DNA of 42,781 nt from a virus: positions 1 through 42,781 of the IMG/VR virus record IMGVR_UViG_3300020377_000003. One strand, given 5' to 3'. This document shows positions 7,755 to 14,857 of the stretch, piece by piece. The notes below the pieces were generated by a model. The model was not told the origin of the DNA. It did not search any database and saw only the letters and a list, made by a program, of their open reading frames with translations. A program made the position numbers and the translations under genes. Position 1 is the first letter of the stretch. Every line of letters starts with the position of its first letter.

Positions 7755-8654
7755 ATGCCTAGCAAAAACGAAAAAATCCAAAAAGAAGTAACCGCCCATA
7801 TTATCGCCAAGCTTGAAGCTGGTGTGCGTCCATGGTCTCAGCCATGGCAGGGCGGTCTTGGTATTCCTTACCCTACTCGCCATGAGGGTTCTAAGTATCA
7901 GGGTATCAATGTCCTGTTGCTTTGGATATCTGCCATGGAGAACGGCTATAACGGTCAGTACTGGATGACTTACCGTCAGGCTAAGGAATATGGTGGTCAG
8001 GTCCGTGGCGGCGAAAAGGGCAGCATGATTGTGTTTGCCAAGCCTATTAAGGTTAAAGACCTTAACAGTGATGACCCTACTGCTAAGAAAGATATCTTCT
8101 TCTACAAGCCTAGCAAGGTCTTTAACGTGTCGCAGATTGATGGTCTGCCTGAGCGTTTCTATCCTAAGCCTGTAGTCGAGATTGTTAACCCTGACCAGCG
8201 TGTAGCTTCTGTAGATGCATACGTTGCCAACACAGGCGCTAACATCTCAGAAGACGGTGACAAAGCTTTTTATGCACCGGGTCCAGATAAGATTGTAATG
8301 CCAGCTTTTGACAAGTTTAAATCTGCTCTAGATTTTTACTCTACTGAGCTGCATGAGCTGGTTCACTGGACTGGGCATAAGAGCCGTGTCAATCGTGACT
8401 TTAAAGTTGGTGAAGGTCGTAAAGACTACGCCAAGGAAGAGCTGGTGGCTGAGATGGGTGCAGCGTTCTTATGTGCCGCCCTTGGTCTGGAAAGCACTGT
8501 GCGTGATGACCATGCTGAGTATCTTGCTAGCTGGCTCAAGGCGCTTAAAGATGACCACAAGTATATCTTCCAAGCCTCGTCTGCTGCATCTAAAGCAGTA
8601 GCATTCCTAGACAACTTGCAGCCTGTAGAGGGTGAGGTCTCTAAGGTAGCATAA
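7755..8654 (+). CDS. ArdC-type antirestriction protein with zincin domain
   Basis: 299 residues, the usual size of ArdC. The N-terminal domain (1-130: LEAGVRPWSQPW, YQGINVLLLW, WMTYRQAKEYGGQV, KGSMIVFAKP) is the ssDNA-binding domain that begins ArdC and TraC primase-type proteins. The C-terminal domain is a metallopeptidase: HELVHWTGH at 200-208 gives zinc ligands H200 and H204 with E201, plus a second helix with E229/E233. ArdC homologues shield incoming single-stranded DNA from host endonucleases. ACGGAG lies 6 bases before the ATG behind its own promoter, which fits expression on entry. Catalytic residues are intact. Confidence 0.92.
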   Translation: MPSKNEKIQKEVTAHIIAKLEAGVRPWSQPWQGGLGIPYPTRHEGSKYQGINVLLLWISAMENGYNGQYWMTYRQAKEYGGQVRGGEKGSMIVFAKPIKVKDLNSDDPTAKKDIFFYKPSKVFNVSQIDGLPERFYPKPVVEIVNPDQRVASVDAYVANTGANISEDGDKAFYAPGPDKIVMPAFDKFKSALDFYSTELHELVHWTGHKSRVNRDFKVGEGRKDYAKEELVAEMGAAFLCAALGLESTVRDDHAEYLASWLKALKDDHKYIFQASSAASKAVAFLDNLQPVEGEVSKVA

Positions 8655-8680
8655 ACAAATGTTACAATTTGTTACAAGAG

Positions 8681-8710
8681 AAGCCCCGGTCTACTTTCTG
8701 ACCGGGGCTT
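8681..8710 (+). terminator. Intrinsic terminator of the rightward unit
   Basis: AAGCCCCGGT (8681-8690) pairs perfectly with ACCGGGGCTT (8701-8710) around a 10-base loop, 26 bases past the stop of the ArdC gene. On the plus strand TT follows. It ends the rightward operon near its convergence with the leftward unit. Confidence 0.8.
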
Positions 8711-8793
8711 TCAGTTTAGGGAGAAACAATGAACGTCTGGTTGGCGCTAGGTGTTTCGGATTGACCTAGCGCCAAACCAGATACTAACTGAAA
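8709..8793. terminator. Nested long hairpin at the convergent junction, with an 11-codon frame inside
   Basis: The inner arms 8736-8752 and 8764-8781 pair over 17 positions with one bulged base around an 11-base loop. Outside them TTTCAGTT (8709-8716) pairs with AACTGAAA (8786-8793). The structure is symmetrical, so it can stop transcription from either side; reading leftward it follows the membrane-protein gene ending at 8796. A mini-frame with a good ribosome binding site (AGGGAG, ATG 8729, stop 8762-8764, product MNVWLALGVSD) runs into the stem and is probably fortuitous or a relic. Confidence 0.7.
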
Positions 8794-8795
8794 AA

Positions 8796-9110
8796 TTATT
8801 TTTTGCCAAGCATACTCGCACCCATATAAGCCCCGACAATACCAGCGCCACTTAGGTAGAAAAGGTTACTAATATCTGCTAGTGCTTCAACACGCTCAAT
8901 CGGTACAAAAAACATAGCTGCTGTAAATGCACCCATAGCCACTAATGTAAACCGTGCCATGCGTAACTGCGCTAGATGTTTACGCAGCTCTGTCTCTGTT
9001 TCTTTTATTTCCTTAATGTGTGCCAGCTCCGCATCGCTGACAATACCGTCACCGTCTTCATCATAATCTGCATATATACTTTGTTTTTGTAATTTCTTCT
9101 GCTCTGCCAT
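8796..9110 (-). CDS. Two-helix membrane protein with an EF-hand loop
   Basis: 104 residues. A near-perfect EF-hand calcium loop (D18-x-D20-x-D22-G-x-V-x-x-x-E29) is followed by a charged helix and two hydrophobic segments at about 52-69 and 81-100. It sits at the end of the lysis cassette, one base overlapping the preceding gene (TAATG). It may be a holin or pinholin regulator in the inner membrane, with calcium as an input. That role is inference from position and topology. Small EF-hand membrane proteins of this kind are known in marine phages without a defined role. Confidence 0.68.
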   Translation of the reverse strand: MAEQKKLQKQSIYADYDEDGDGIVSDAELAHIKEIKETETELRKHLAQLRMARFTLVAMGAFTAAMFFVPIERVEALADISNLFYLSGAGIVGAYMGASMLGKK

Positions 9111-9280
9111 TAAGACTTTTTGACCCTGACATTTTTAGTTTTGCTTTCACTTGCCACTGGCTTCTTTTTTACTTTTACTCGTTTAACTGACGTGCCGCCG
9201 CTGTCTTGATTTTTCTTTTTAACGTATTCCGATATAACGCTTAGCGCAGCAGAAGATTGTAGTAATGATTTAAATCCCAT
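9110..9280 (-). CDS. 56-residue basic protein with KRVKVKKK motif
   Basis: A small gene directly following the endolysin stop (TAAATG, no gap) and overlapping the next gene as TAATG. GGGGGA lies 5 bases upstream of the ATG at 9280. The N-terminal part is a short helix (FKSLLQSSAALSVISEYVKKK). The rest is lysine-rich with KRVKVKKKPV and KNVRVKKS. It belongs to the set of tiny KVKV-type proteins in this genome. No function is recognised; nucleic-acid or membrane charge binding is plausible. Confidence 0.7.
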   Translation of the reverse strand: MGFKSLLQSSAALSVISEYVKKKNQDSGGTSVKRVKVKKKPVASESKTKNVRVKKS

Positions 9281-9736
9281 TTAGTCCCCCATTAATTCAA
9301 AGTGTGGCGCATCGATAAACGGGCGTTTGCCCTCTGACCTACGCAGGTCCACATACTCGCTCATAGCTTCTTCCATGGTCCCTTCATATGCTGCTAGGTC
9401 ATGTATATGCCAAGCAGCTCCCCAGCGAATACGAGCGCCGTTATAACGTGCGGCTAGTCGCATGGCATCTGCTATGTCATCGTATAGGTTCAGCTCCCAG
9501 CTACCCCTGCTGCCTACATATGCCATTAAATCGACAGCCCTGCCCTCTAGATGCTTGCTCTTTAGTGTTTGGCTAGCACCACTATCATACAGAGCTTTTT
9601 GCTCCTCAACGGTCCTTAAACCGCAAATAACGCCAAAGTCTACCCCGGTATGCTGGATGGCATTCTCTACCGTCAGCACTAGCTGCTTATCTACACCCTC
9701 TAGCCGGGACTGTGACCTTGTACTTAATTCAAACAT
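9281..9736 (-). CDS. Endolysin: M15-type L-Ala-D-Glu/D-Ala peptidase
   Basis: 151 residues. The zinc site of the M15 (VanY/T5 endolysin) family is present: S-K-H62-x-x-G-x-A-x-D69 (SKHLEGRAVDL) and H145 in PHFEL, with an upstream GLRTVEEQ segment that is also typical. It cleaves peptide cross-bridges of the host cell wall at lysis. No signal peptide is visible, so it needs the holin encoded nearby. The ATG at 9736 is chosen over an upstream in-frame start because it overlaps the previous stop as TAATG, the coupling used repeatedly here. Confidence 0.93.
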   Translation of the reverse strand: MFELSTRSQSRLEGVDKQLVLTVENAIQHTGVDFGVICGLRTVEEQKALYDSGASQTLKSKHLEGRAVDLMAYVGSRGSWELNLYDDIADAMRLAARYNGARIRWGAAWHIHDLAAYEGTMEEAMSEYVDLRRSEGKRPFIDAPHFELMGD

Positions 9737-10014
9737 TACTTGCCCTTTCTTGACCGTTTGCCACTGCATTTCCACCTCTTACGAGATAGCCGCAATGGGC
9801 TGTTCGGGTCTTTCGCTGCTTTCGGGCTACGCTTCATTTGTCCGTAGCTTCTAGCGCAGTAGGCATCCCCTTTTGATGTCCCGGGCTTTACCCTTGGTCC
9901 ACCACCTTTAGCCTTGCCAGCTTGCCCGTAAGATACCTTCTTACCGCTGGCTGTAATCTTTACCTTTGCCTTACCTTTTGCTGGCTTAGATTTTTTGACC
10001 TTAACCTTAGCCAT
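9736..10014 (-). CDS. 92-residue basic protein with KGDAYCARS motif
   Basis: Very basic. The N-terminus carries AKVKVKKSKPAKGKAKVKI. The C-terminal half has TSKGDAYCARSYGQMK and a final SPLRLSRKRWKCSGKRSRK block. The KGDAYCARS...LSRKxWKC pattern recurs in small proteins of marine phages without a known role. The two cysteines could pair or bind metal. It lies between holin and endolysin genes and is coupled to both. It may be a minor virion or DNA-associated protein; the gene call is firmer than any function. Confidence 0.72.
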   Translation of the reverse strand: MAKVKVKKSKPAKGKAKVKITASGKKVSYGQAGKAKGGGPRVKPGTSKGDAYCARSYGQMKRSPKAAKDPNSPLRLSRKRWKCSGKRSRKGK

Positions 10015-10015
10015 A

Positions 10016-10411
10016 TCACTTGGTCAGTCCTTTTTGTTTTTCATACGTCCTGAGTGAACCAATTCCAAGCATTCCCCCAAGAACCGTTAAGAGTGTACCC
10101 ATGTCAAATTCGGGCAGCTCTGGCATATCAACACCAGCAACCGCACAGGCAAATACAATTAAATCTTTAATGATAAAATGGTAGGCAAACGCAGCAGCGC
10201 ACGTCCAGCCAACCGCTGGTCTCCAGCCGCCCTTAAACAGGCTACCGCTAGCAGCTTCTGCCTTGTTCACTTCTATTTGAGCAAGCGCTAATTCCTGAGC
10301 GTGTTTCTCTGACATGGTAGCCAGCTCATGTGCAATACGAGCCTTTTCGTCAGCGTCAGGAATAAACTTATCTAAGAGGGATGTAACTGGTCCAATGAGA
10401 GCTGTAAGCAT
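10016..10411 (-). CDS. Holin of the three-transmembrane-segment type
   Basis: 131 residues. An amphipathic N-terminal region (FIPDADEKARIAHELATM, then an Ala/Glu-rich helix) leads to the family-typical KGGWRPAVGW motif at 60-69. Hydrophobic segments follow (about 68-92 and 103-120), with a short charged tail. This layout matches the Holin_3TMs family. It permeabilises the inner membrane so the M15 endolysin reaches the wall. The start overlaps the preceding stop (TAATG). Confidence 0.87.
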   Translation of the reverse strand: MLTALIGPVTSLLDKFIPDADEKARIAHELATMSEKHAQELALAQIEVNKAEAASGSLFKGGWRPAVGWTCAAAFAYHFIIKDLIVFACAVAGVDMPELPEFDMGTLLTVLGGMLGIGSLRTYEKQKGLTK

Positions 10412-10632
10412 TATGCGTACCTCACTGTAACTTTAGTGGTTACCGTCTCTTCCTTCTTTTTCTTAGTCAGGTTTTTAGGTAACGGCTTTTGGTTTTGTTT
10501 TTTAACTTTTACTTTTTTAGGTTTGTTGACCTTAACGTCAGATTTGTTTTCTTTCACTTTCTGCACGTTAGTTTTTTTATAATCATCAGTGTTCTGATTA
10601 TTCATATTTGTTTTTACAGGTACTCTTGCCAT
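10411..10632 (-). CDS. 73-residue lysine-rich protein
   Basis: Almost one residue in three is Lys. The centre reads KPKKVKVKKQNQK and the protein ends TTKVTVRYA. No membrane segment and no known domain. Both ends overlap neighbours by one base (TAATG). It shares the KVKVKK motif with the products at 9110, 9736, 31430 and 38716. It is probably disordered; DNA or membrane surface binding is the natural guess. Confidence 0.68.
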   Translation of the reverse strand: MARVPVKTNMNNQNTDDYKKTNVQKVKENKSDVKVNKPKKVKVKKQNQKPLPKNLTKKKKEETVTTKVTVRYA

Positions 10633-11102
10633 TATATCATCCCCTTATTTCTCAAGCCCCAGACAATACCAATTACAATAGCTGATATAACGCCTATGCC
10701 TAAGAACCATAATATTCCCAGCAATATATTTTCTTGTAATTTTTCCCATGCCTGTTCTTGTTCTTTCTTAGCTTTCTCCCGGGACTTTCGTGCTTCAACA
10801 CAAAATCTAACGTAGTCACCGTGCAGTCCGGGTCTGCCATAATATATCATCGCTTCCTTGAGCTGCTGTTCTTGCTCTTTGATTTTTTCAAGAGCCATGA
10901 AGCTTTCAAGGTCGCTATCTTCTTTTCCAGCCACTTTAGCCCAGAAAGAATTTTTGTCTTTATGAGCTTTATTACGCAAGTCATCTTGTGCATGAGTAAA
11001 TTGAGCAATCGCTTTACCACAACTACTAAGCTCCTTCCCGTTGGCAATGGCGGTGCGGATAATGGCGTATGCGCTGTTCGCCGCAGCAATAATTTCCAGC
11101 AT
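10632..11102 (-). CDS. Membrane-anchored coiled-coil protein of the lysis/tail region
   Basis: 156 residues. The N-terminal helices (IIAAANSAYAIIRTAIANGKEL) and a charged coiled-coil middle (about 65-125) end in one strongly hydrophobic segment (126-150) with a short basic cytoplasmic end. Similar C-terminally anchored proteins occur next to holins in short-tailed marine phages. It could be a spanin-like or holin-associated protein; no lipobox is visible. GAGGGA precedes the ATG. The function is unproven. Confidence 0.62.
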   Translation of the reverse strand: MLEIIAAANSAYAIIRTAIANGKELSSCGKAIAQFTHAQDDLRNKAHKDKNSFWAKVAGKEDSDLESFMALEKIKEQEQQLKEAMIYYGRPGLHGDYVRFCVEARKSREKAKKEQEQAWEKLQENILLGILWFLGIGVISAIVIGIVWGLRNKGMI

Positions 11103-11108
11103 CGTCCC

Positions 11109-11348
11109 TCATTCCAACTTTAAGTTTCCAATTACCTTTATTAGTAATCCTTCCAGTTTATCTAACTTCTTATCAATAGCCGCCAAGTCAGATTGTAAAT
11201 CTTTCTTGCTGACATATTGTTCTCTAGTTTGCCGCAAGAGGTCTTTGGTCTCTTTCAGCTCACTAGTCACGCTACGAAAGACCCAAACCATCGGACCTAA
11301 GACTACGGTTAGGATTGCAGACCATATGATGCCAGCATCCATATCCAT
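11109..11348 (-). CDS. Small membrane protein with coiled coil
   Basis: 79 residues. One N-terminal transmembrane segment (about 7-25, IIWSAILTVVLGPMVWVF) is followed by a charged coiled coil (SELKETKDLLRQTREQY ... IDKKLDKLEGLLIKV). The topology fits an inner-membrane spanin subunit or a holin partner. It abuts its upstream neighbour with no gap and lies in the lysis cassette. No recognised family. Confidence 0.62.
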   Translation of the reverse strand: MDMDAGIIWSAILTVVLGPMVWVFRSVTSELKETKDLLRQTREQYVSKKDLQSDLAAIDKKLDKLEGLLIKVIGNLKLE

Positions 11349-11765
11349 TTAACTTATATCCCATAGCTCGTCATATTCAGCTTGCACCTCTGCTTGTATA
11401 GCAGTTATGTCTGACTTAATCGCATCTGTAGGATTAGCCAATTCCATTTCATTGTACTTGTCTGTGACCAGCTTATTTTGTTTTGCCCTAATAATATCTG
11501 TGTACAAAGCTTTGACCTCAGCAACCCCGTCACTGTCGGTCTTTGTAAACTTATTTGAATTTGATGCATTGTAAGCGGTAAGGTAATCGCCCCACATTGT
11601 TGCGTATACCTTGCCGTTGTCTATGTAATGCCATGTAACAGGATTTACATAGTCTTCGTTTTCTCCCGGTCCACCTTGTGACGGTAGTTTGACGGGGTGG
11701 ACAATCTCGTCTTGAGTTAAGCTGCATTCATACAGCTTTCTATCTAAGTGTGGTGTGTATGCCAT
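11349..11765 (-). CDS. Unrecognised 138-residue protein, probably tail-fibre associated
   Basis: A soluble, acidic protein with no known motif. The first 80 residues look beta-rich (NPVTWHYIDNGKVYATMWGDYL) and the C-terminal half is helical (AIQAEVQAEYDELW). AGGAG precedes the ATG. It directly follows the RCC1-repeat adhesin gene with a 13-base gap, a common place for fibre chaperones or accessory baseplate proteins. That is inference only. Confidence 0.6.
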   Translation of the reverse strand: MAYTPHLDRKLYECSLTQDEIVHPVKLPSQGGPGENEDYVNPVTWHYIDNGKVYATMWGDYLTAYNASNSNKFTKTDSDGVAEVKALYTDIIRAKQNKLVTDKYNEMELANPTDAIKSDITAIQAEVQAEYDELWDIS

Positions 11766-11778
11766 TATTCATTTTCTC

Positions 11779-13851
11779 CTATGGGTTCATCTGATGCCAG
11801 TGTTGGTAGTTTGTGTTTTCACGACTACCATGCTGGTAATAATAGTTGTTACCAATCATCCAAATACTATTGTCTGACATCCTTGCGAAATGGGTCCAGT
11901 AGCCACTGTAGTAATGACCTACCGAATAAAGGTCTTCGATAGCAATATCATTCTCGCCAGCCCACCATCCTTGTTGCCCGGTTAGTGTATGCGTCCACGG
12001 TCCCGGGTACATGAAAGCGCTACTAAAGTTAATCGCTGACGTGTTGTTTTGGTAGTAGTAAGAGGCTGAAGCAGCCATGTATCCCCAAATCCAAAGACGG
12101 TTTTGGTTATCTAACCCATACCAGCCCGGGGCGTTGTACCCGTTAGTACGCATAGGAAATACTCGTTTCATGGTATCTCTTGGGAAAGTAACATTGGCTG
12201 TAGTCAGTGAGCCATCTGCTGATGCCGTCACTGTCTTCATGTAGTTAGTACCAAGAGTTGTAGTGACTGGCTGATTGACCGCAGAGTTAGCTGACGTAGT
12301 ACCCTGTATCAATGCACCTTGGCTGTTGTGACCTATAGTCCTCAAAGGCAGACCAGTGTTTGCAGCAACACAATATGTGTATCCGTCTCCCGGTCCGTCT
12401 TGCCCTGATGCATTACCTACCAAAGCACAGATAGACAATGTGGATGCATTACCAGCCGCATGAACAGCAGCAAAGTTAGTCGAGCCACCAATTTGGGTCC
12501 ATGCACTCAGGTCGGTCGTGTTACCCTGACCAAGCTGTCCTGACCCATTCTCGCCAATACCGTACATATCTCCATCAGTCTGGATAACATACGCTGACGC
12601 TAGAATACCGCCATTGTAATAATAGGTACACATATTCATTATCTGAGCCACGTTATCGATACTGGTCATTTGTGCAAATGATGTTCGTGCGCTGCCCAGT
12701 GAAGATATGCTACTAGTATTAGCACCAGTGTGATACGCTCTACCTAAGCTGTCTACAGCATAGCTATCGTTATACCCTAGCGATAACTGAACAATATTAG
12801 TTAGACCTGATACTAGTGTCGGCACAGTTCTGTTAGTGGTGTCTCCGTGTCCACCTCTACCGTTGCCATTCCAGCCCCATGAGAATACACGTCCATCGTG
12901 CGTGATTGCCATGTAGCCTGTATTACCCATGCCTTGATAACCCCTAGCATCGTTAGTTGCGATAGCGGATACCTCACAAGTAATACTGTTGTTAGTAGCG
13001 TCAGGACCAAGGTATGGGTTTCTTACAAGTTGATATCTGTCAACTGTATCACCTAGTCCTAGCTGACCAGAACCGTTTTCGCCCATAACCCAGACGTTTC
13101 CTTTGTTAGTCAGCATCACTAAAGAATGTTGGTTGTACCACAGACGGACAAACTTTTCGTCTGCCTTCATACCACCAAATTCTGCGCTGAGCTGTATCAT
13201 GCTGTGTGGTTGTTCATCGTATGACCCAGCGGTTTTTGGTCCCATACCTTGATATGTGTAACCAGCAATCATTGGCTCATAGTTAGTGTTAATCCACTTC
13301 ACACAAGTGTAGTTAGTGGCGTGGTCGTTTCTGTCACGTTTAACAGGACCGCACGCACCGTTTGGCATTCCATCGTATGGTATCCAGTCTGCACTAGCTC
13401 CAGACTTACCATTGTATTGAGCAAGCCACGGATATTTACCATCTGTGCCGCCTAGTGTTGAATTAGTTGTATTAGCATAGGCAGGTACGTTACTGCCTAA
13501 AATCTGGTGTGAATTAAACCCAGTCACATTACCGAAACCTAACGTGCCTGACGATACAACCTTTAGACCTTGTCCCACCGTCCCGGCAGCTAGCCTGATG
13601 CTGCTAGAACCATCGTGGGTCATTACGTCCCCGGCTGTAGTTAATGGGGATGCCCCATCAGCCATTAAGTCCCAGTGTGTTGAGTTTGATGATGAAGGTG
13701 CGCCAGCAGCAGTCCCTGTTTTTGCCGTTGTGTTTACATATACCCAGCTAGAACCTGAGTAGCTCACCACATCATTAAGACTGTATGTCGTTCCAGTAGC
13801 AAACGCCCCAGTCCAATTAAAGCGAATTTTGCCTACGTCAATCGTTGCCAT
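11779..13851 (-). CDS. Adhesin with RCC1-type propeller repeats
   Basis: 690 residues. An N-terminal attachment-like region (1-110, with YSLNDVVSYSGSSWVY and the DVMTHDGSSSIRL segment common in phage fibres) is followed by repeated blades. These include WVMGENGSGQLGLGDT (about 255), VFSWGWNGNGRGGHGDTTNRTVP (about 319) and MYGIGENGSGQLGQGNTTD (about 427), with weaker copies near 585 and 665. The W-G-N-G-x-G-Q-L-G-x-G repeat is the RCC1 beta-propeller signature. It probably forms the receptor-binding head of the tail. It is rich in Asn, Tyr, Gly and Thr. GAAGGAG precedes the ATG. Confidence 0.82.
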   Translation of the reverse strand: MATIDVGKIRFNWTGAFATGTTYSLNDVVSYSGSSWVYVNTTAKTGTAAGAPSSSNSTHWDLMADGASPLTTAGDVMTHDGSSSIRLAAGTVGQGLKVVSSGTLGFGNVTGFNSHQILGSNVPAYANTTNSTLGGTDGKYPWLAQYNGKSGASADWIPYDGMPNGACGPVKRDRNDHATNYTCVKWINTNYEPMIAGYTYQGMGPKTAGSYDEQPHSMIQLSAEFGGMKADEKFVRLWYNQHSLVMLTNKGNVWVMGENGSGQLGLGDTVDRYQLVRNPYLGPDATNNSITCEVSAIATNDARGYQGMGNTGYMAITHDGRVFSWGWNGNGRGGHGDTTNRTVPTLVSGLTNIVQLSLGYNDSYAVDSLGRAYHTGANTSSISSLGSARTSFAQMTSIDNVAQIMNMCTYYYNGGILASAYVIQTDGDMYGIGENGSGQLGQGNTTDLSAWTQIGGSTNFAAVHAAGNASTLSICALVGNASGQDGPGDGYTYCVAANTGLPLRTIGHNSQGALIQGTTSANSAVNQPVTTTLGTNYMKTVTASADGSLTTANVTFPRDTMKRVFPMRTNGYNAPGWYGLDNQNRLWIWGYMAASASYYYQNNTSAINFSSAFMYPGPWTHTLTGQQGWWAGENDIAIEDLYSVGHYYSGYWTHFARMSDNSIWMIGNNYYYQHGSRENTNYQHWHQMNP

Positions 13852-13878
13852 ATGAGTATACTCCTTCCATAACTATCC

Positions 13879-14805
13879 CTACGGTGTAGTCACAATTAAA
13901 TTGCCAGATGCGTTAATAGAAAATGTCATACCTAACGATGCGTATTGTACATCGTCATAGTCGCTCTGAGTGAATGCTTCAGAACCACCAGCGGTAGTAA
14001 CATCTACCAAAAGGCTAGCGCCATTAGTGCGAAAGCCGTAGAAACAAGCATTATTAACAGTCCCGGCATTTGCTGATATTGCTTGCTGCACCCGTAGGGG
14101 TGTCATTCCTTTTGTGTTGTCTGTTCCTGTCGTTGCCTCTGTTTGAGATGCAATGGCAGAAAAAATTCCGTTAGACCCGGCTGGTCCAGTCGCTCCTGTC
14201 TGACCATCAGGTATGCCTAATGTAAAAGTCAAATCTCCTGACGCTGGTGTAAATACAACAGAAGCTGTAGGGCTAGCCCCGGCTGATAAACTGCTTGCAG
14301 ATGCGTTGGCGGTCAACACCCTGCCTGTAGTTGCTTCTGGTTCACCTGTCGAGGTAAAGCCTAATAATTTATCTGCTCTAGCTGCTGCTGTTGGAATAGT
14401 TGTAGATAACGTAGCGTCATCAGACAGCGGAACCTTTAGAGCTTGGTCGGATGTACCAGAGTTGTCTTGTACAATCTGTGTTAATTTATCTAACGCACCT
14501 TCTAAAACCTCTGGCTGTACGCCGCCTAAGTTTGCTAAGTCAACAAGCTGTGTTCTAGGTACGTTTCTTGTAAGTGTAATAAATTGTCCTGCCGCAGGTG
14601 CAGATGTAAACGTCACCGTGCCGCCTGTGGAATTACCCACACCAGATACAGAATAATCAGAAGACGGTACAGTAGTATCCACGCCAGCCGCACTAGTAAG
14701 TGTCACTACTAGGTGGTCAGCGTCTTGTATCTGAAACGTATAATCAAAACTAGCTGGTCCAGAGTTATACGGTCCTGTCCTTGCGTTGGTTGTACTTATC
14801 GTCAT
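13879..14805 (-). CDS. Tail fibre protein with T7 gp17-like N-terminus
   Basis: 308 residues. The first 120 residues (FDYTFQIQDADHLVVTL, SGVGNSTGGTVTFTSAPAAGQFITLTRNVPRTQL) match the virion-binding domain of T7 gp17-type fibres. A short helical stretch, a collagen-like GQTGATGPAGSNG turn (about 200-212) and a beta-rich tip follow. It likely anchors to the tail and carries or is joined by the RCC1 adhesin encoded next. CGGAG precedes the ATG in the 52-base gap after the giant core gene. Confidence 0.85.
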   Translation of the reverse strand: MTISTTNARTGPYNSGPASFDYTFQIQDADHLVVTLTSAAGVDTTVPSSDYSVSGVGNSTGGTVTFTSAPAAGQFITLTRNVPRTQLVDLANLGGVQPEVLEGALDKLTQIVQDNSGTSDQALKVPLSDDATLSTTIPTAAARADKLLGFTSTGEPEATTGRVLTANASASSLSAGASPTASVVFTPASGDLTFTLGIPDGQTGATGPAGSNGIFSAIASQTEATTGTDNTKGMTPLRVQQAISANAGTVNNACFYGFRTNGASLLVDVTTAGGSEAFTQSDYDDVQYASLGMTFSINASGNLIVTTP

Positions 14806-14857
14806 ATTTTTACTCTCCGACTAGTCACACATTACATTAAAAATTTAAACTTGTCCA

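Noticed and set aside
11779-14805. Diversity-generating retroelement at the adhesin genes, as in BPP-1
   Set aside because: Although the head module resembles BPP-1, no reverse transcriptase gene is present, and I see no paired template/variable repeat near the adhesins.
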